Shown piece after piece: positions 43,052-45,956 of a stretch of DNA of 45,956 nt. This DNA is from Gemmatimonadota bacterium (GTDB lineage: Bacteria; Gemmatimonadota; Gemmatimonadetes; Gemmatimonadales; Gemmatimonadaceae), in the NCBI GenBank assembly GCA_031127095.1, contig JARIEX010000010.1, positions 1-45,956 of the forward strand, read 5' to 3'. The notes under the pieces were generated by a model that saw only the letters and a list, made by a program, of their open reading frames with translations, was not told where the DNA came from and did not search any database. The position numbers were made by a program, and so were the translations under genes. How positions within the stretch are numbered: the first letter of the stretch is position 1; each line of letters starts with the position of its first letter.

Positions 43052-44454
43052 CAGGCGATCCAGTCGCGCACGGTCTGCACGAGCAGCCAGATGTTCAGTG
43101 ACGCGATCACGCCCGCCACCGTATAGGCCGCAATCCGCAGCGCCGTGGAATTCACGAACTCACCCATCTTGACCCGGTCCGAGGTAAAGCGCACCAGCGG
43201 AAAGACTGCAAAGGACAACTGCAGCGACAGAATAACCTGGCTGAACACCAGCAGCTTCGCCGTGCCACTCTCGCCATAAAAGATCGCCACCCCCGCCGCC
43301 GGCACAATGGCGATCGCGCGGGTGATGAGCCGTCGGAGCCAGGGACGGATGCGCAGATTGAGAAAGCCTTCCATCACGATCTGACCGGCGAGCGTGCCGG
43401 TCAGTGTGGAATTCTGTCCTGACGCGAGCAGGGCCAGCGCAAAGACCGTACTGGCGCCGGCCACACCGAGCAGCGGGGTCAGGAGCTTGTGCGCATCCTG
43501 AATCTCGGCGACTTCCGTATTGCCCGTGGTATGGAACGTGGCTGCCGCAACGATGAGAATGGCCGCGTTGATGAACAGCGCAAAACTCAGGGCGATCGTG
43601 GAGTCGATGAAGGCAAACCGCACCGCCTCCCGCTTCCCCTCGGCGTTCTCGGCGTACTTCCGCGTCTGCACGATGGACGAGTGCAAATACAGGTTGTGCG
43701 GCATCACGGTGGCGCCCAAAATGCCGATCGCGATGTAGAGCTTCTGCGGATCGGTGATGATGTCCGTGGTGGGCACGAACCCGCGCGCCACGGCCGTCAT
43801 ATCCGGACGCGAAATGAACAACTCGAACAGGAAACAACCGCCAACCACGGCCACAAGGGCAATCACGAGGGCTTCGAGCATGCGGAAGCCTTTGTTCTGC
43901 AGATACAGCACGATCATCACGTCGAGCGCCGTCAGGGCAATACCCCAGGGCAACGGGATGTCGAACAACAAGTTGAGGGCGATCGCCGAGCCGATCACTT
44001 CGGCCAGATCACAGGCGGCGATGGCCAGTTCGCAGAGGACCCACAGCGAAAACGCCACGCGCGGCGGGTAATGATCGCGACAGGCCTGTGCGAGATCGCG
44101 CCCCGTCACAATGCCCAACTTGGAGGCGAGCCCCTGCAACAGGACTGCCATGAGGTTGGACAGCAGAATGACCGACAACAGCGTGTAGCCGAAGCGCGAT
44201 CCGCCGGCGAGGTCGGTGGCCCAGTTCCCGGGGTCCATATACCCAACCGCCACCAGATACCCCGGGCCGGCAAAGGCCATGAGTTTGCGGATCCACGTGG
44301 CGCCATTCACCTCGACCGACCGGTGTACCTCAGCCAGCGACGGCGCCAGGCGCGCCTGACGCCACCCGGCATCGACACCCGTGAGCTTCGCCGGATCCGC
44401 CGCCGGATCCGCCGTCGGATCGACCGTCGGCCCTCCAATATTCGCATTACCCAT
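43051..44454 (-). CDS. mntH: Nramp-family Mn2+/Fe2+ transporter
   Basis: The 467-aa protein has 11 or so membrane helices. The helix-1 metal site reads [12 protein letters not shown] (DPGN at about 74-77) and helix 6 reads [21 protein letters not shown] (MPHN at about 251-254), both canonical for Nramp; the methionine disfavours alkaline-earth ions. The unusual N-terminus has a [11 protein letters not shown] repeat. It imports Mn2+ or Fe2+ with protons. It heads the leftward run with uspA and the DtxR regulator. No Shine-Dalgarno is seen, and the promoter lies directly against the ATG. Confidence 0.95.
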   Translation of the reverse strand: MGNANIGGPTVDPTADPAADPAKLTGVDAGWRQARLAPSLAEVHRSVEVNGATWIRKLMAFAGPGYLVAVGYMDPGNWATDLAGGSRFGYTLLSVILLSNLMAVLLQGLASKLGIVTGRDLAQACRDHYPPRVAFSLWVLCELAIAACDLAEVIGSAIALNLLFDIPLPWGIALTALDVMIVLYLQNKGFRMLEALVIALVAVVGGCFLFELFISRPDMTAVARGFVPTTDIITDPQKLYIAIGILGATVMPHNLYLHSSIVQTRKYAENAEGKREAVRFAFIDSTIALSFALFINAAILIVAAATFHTTGNTEVAEIQDAHKLLTPLLGVAGASTVFALALLASGQNSTLTGTLAGQIVMEGFLNLRIRPWLRRLITRAIAIVPAAGVAIFYGESGTAKLLVFSQVILSLQLSFAVFPLVRFTSDRVKMGEFVNSTALRIAAYTVAGVIASLNIWLLVQTVRDWIA

Positions 44455-44460
44455 TCATGT

Positions 44461-44488
44461 AATTTAGTCGAGCCTAAACCTTTGGCAA
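44461..44488 (-). promoter_or_regulatory. mntH promoter with DtxR/MntR-type box
   Basis: On the minus strand TTGCCA (44488-44483), a 16-nt spacer and TAAATT (44466-44461) form a promoter only 6 nt before the mntH ATG, implying a leaderless or near-leaderless transcript. Between and overlapping them lies TTTAG-GCTCGA-CTAAA (44478-44463), an inverted repeat of the DtxR/MntR/IdeR operator type. The regulator is encoded two genes downstream, so repression by metal-loaded regulator is likely. Confidence 0.7.
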
Positions 44489-44494
44489 GAGAGC

Positions 44495-44514
44495 GGGGCG
44501 CCTACCGGCGCCCC
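44495..44514 (-). terminator. Hairpin between gamma-glutamyltransferase and mntH
   Basis: GGGGCGCC-TACC-GGCGCCCC is a perfect 8-bp stem 19 nt past the gamma-glutamyltransferase stop and just before the mntH promoter. It would isolate the two leftward units. There is only a weak pyrimidine tract (GCTCTCTT) after it. Confidence 0.6.
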
Positions 44515-44532
44515 GCCGCCCGAACCGGTCCC

Positions 44533-45956
44533 TTACCAGCCCGCGGCGGTGCCGTCGCGCCGGGGATCCGCCACGCCGATCCGACGGCCGTCCTTACGCA
44601 CGAACACGGCGTGCACGCCACCGAAGCTGATGTCGCGAATGCGGCTGGCCGGCGCATAGCCGCGGGCCACCAGCGCCTGATACACGCCCGTCGCGAAGCC
44701 CGGCTCGACCTCGACCTCCTTCAGGTTGTCGCTCGCGTGGATGCGCGGCGCCGAGAGCGCGACGGCGGGATCCTCGCCGAACGCCAGCATGCGGATCGTG
44801 ACCTGCGTGATCGCCGGCTGGATGTACTGCGACCCCGCCGCGCCGACCACCAGCCGCACCTGATTCCCTTCCAGCACCATCGTCGGCGACATCGTTGAGT
44901 TCGCGTAGCGATTCGTGCCGCGCGTCTTTGCGTCGAAGTTGTTGCCGGCCGAGTTGAGGAAGAAGCCGTCGGTGTAGACGCCGGAGCCGAACAGGACGCC
45001 CACCGTCGTGGTCGCCGACACCGCGCTGCCGTCGCCATCTACCACCGCGAGGTGCGACGTGAAGCTCTGCCCCTCCGGCTCCGCATCGCGCGACGGCGGC
45101 GGTGCGGCACCGACGCGCGCGGCCGCGGCGGGATAGGGATCGAACGACGCGCACGCGCCGGGAGCCGGCATCGTGTCGAACGCCGACGGATCACCGGCCA
45201 CGGCGGTATCAGGGAGCACGCCACCCACCAGCGTCGCACGCTGCCGCGCGTAGCCCGGATGCACCACACCGTGGGCCAGCACGCGCTGAGCGAGCGGATC
45301 GCCGCGATGCGCCCCGGCGTCGGCGTTGCCGATGCGCATGATGTCGGCGAGCTTCGCCACCGCGTCGCCGTTCTCGGTGAAGTTGCCGGCGTCCGCGATG
45401 CCGGCGGCGTCGGCCATCTGCAGCATTTCGAGCACCGCCGCACCGCCCATCGGCGGCGGCGCGCCCAGCAGGGTGTAGCCACGCCACATGGTGCACAGCG
45501 GCCGCATCGGCGTGAGGAAGTAGCGGTTCATGTCGCCCACGGTGATCAGCCCGCCCTGCGCCTGCACCTTGGCCGCGAGGCGCTCCGCAATGGCGCCCGT
45601 GTAGAAGGCCGGTCGGCCCTGCTCTGCCAGGCGCTGCAGCGTGGCCGCCAACTCCGGCTGCACCAGCCGGTCACCGGGGCGCAGCGCCTCACCGCGCGGC
45701 ATGAAGCGCGCGGCCGCCAGCGAGTCGGCCATCAACTTATCGCGCGACGAGAGAATGGTCCGCGCCAGCAGCGGCGACACGATGAAGCCGTCGCGGGCGA
45801 GGGCGATCGCGGGAGCCATCACTTGCGCCCGTGTGAGCTTGCCCCACTTCTCGTGCGCCTCGAGAATGCCGGCCACCATTCCCGGCGTCGCGGCCGCGCG
45901 CCCCGCGCGACGGACCCGCGCGGTATCGGCACGCCCCCAGCGTTCGTCCTCACCCG
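44533..45956 (-). CDS. ggt: Gamma-glutamyltransferase (N-terminus cut by window edge)
   Basis: The frame continues upstream of the listed ATG (ERWGRADTARVRRAGRAAATPGMVAGILEAHEKWGKL) to the window end, so about 474 C-terminal residues are present and the true start lies outside. ATPGMVAGILEAHEKWG, the autocleavage/catalytic threonine in SFTSHLAVVDGDGSAVSATTTVG, GVYTDGFFLNSAGNNFD and MSPTMVLEG are typical of the Ntn-hydrolase gamma-glutamyltransferase family. It is probably periplasmic and hydrolyses or transfers glutathione gamma-glutamyl groups. Confidence 0.92.
   Translation of the reverse strand, partial: GEDERWGRADTARVRRAGRAAATPGMVAGILEAHEKWGKLTRAQVMAPAIALARDGFIVSPLLARTILSSRDKLMADSLAAARFMPRGEALRPGDRLVQPELAATLQRLAEQGRPAFYTGAIAERLAAKVQAQGGLITVGDMNRYFLTPMRPLCTMWRGYTLLGAPPPMGGAAVLEMLQMADAAGIADAGNFTENGDAVAKLADIMRIGNADAGAHRGDPLAQRVLAHGVVHPGYARQRATLVGGVLPDTAVAGDPSAFDTMPAPGACASFDPYPAAAARVGAAPPPSRDAEPEGQSFTSHLAVVDGDGSAVSATTTVGVLFGSGVYTDGFFLNSAGNNFDAKTRGTNRYANSTMSPTMVLEGNQVRLVVGAAGSQYIQPAITQVTIRMLAFGEDPAVALSAPRIHASDNLKEVEVEPGFATGVYQALVARGYAPASRIRDISFGGVHAVFVRKDGRRIGVADPRRDGTAAGW

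Overview
The window is about 46 kb of GC-rich, densely packed bacterial chromosome with about 43 protein genes, two intact tRNA genes and one tRNA remnant. Long co-directional runs use 1-4 nt start/stop overlaps (ATGA, GTGA, TGATG). The gene set points to a Gram-negative, aerobic, Gemmatimonadota-like organism: CzcCBA-type efflux, TolC, SURF1, a class II photolyase, a BlaR1/MecI pair, KGG stress protein and secreted S9 peptidase. The phylum is an inference from gene content and style; no rRNA is present.

Layout. 1-0.5 kb: start of a leftward S9-type peptidase cut by the window edge. 0.6-1.6 kb: a zinc-finger-less DksA/TraR-like protein and a small secreted protein. 1.6-9.6 kb: a leftward heavy-metal efflux operon (His-rich periplasmic protein, TolC-like, RND adaptor, CzcA-like pump, HupE/UreJ-like protein, and a membrane-anchor protein split into two genes). 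9.7-14.1 kb: an accessory module flanked by two direct copies of a tRNA-Gln 3' end plus its terminator. It holds a MecI-type repressor with a well-formed promoter and two operators, a BlaR1-like M56 protein truncated by an 11-bp tandem duplication, and a two-gene unit (winged-helix/degenerate nucleotidyltransferase plus nucleotidyltransferase) that looks like an uncharacterised toxin-antitoxin-type pair. 14.1-16.6 kb: tRNA-Gln, Uma2 nuclease and glnS, all leftward. 16.7-22.7 kb: a lipoprotein, tRNA-Ala, photolyase, threonine dehydratase, KGG protein and RNase Z. 22.8-28.4 kb: leftward MFS transporter, envelope proteins, a cysteine-desulfurase-like enzyme and a 3-hydroxyisobutyrate-dehydrogenase-like enzyme. 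28.4-33.5 kb: rightward HMA-like protein, mgtE, an EamA exporter, UDP-glucuronate epimerase and UDP-glucose dehydrogenase. 33.5-44.5 kb: a continuous leftward ten-gene run from mntH through uspA, a DtxR/MntR regulator, an AttEFGH-like ABC system with a rearranged permease, a DUF72 protein and glgB to SURF1. 44.5 kb-end: gamma-glutamyltransferase, truncated by the right edge.

The most interesting signals are: the tRNA-Gln-flanked module with its HTH/nucleotidyltransferase pair; the 11-bp duplication that breaks the BlaR1-like gene; the ABC permease whose N-terminal half is fused to an AttH/CrtC-like domain while its C-terminal half is a separate gene; and the apparently leaderless mntH promoter with a DtxR-type box lying between -35 and -10.
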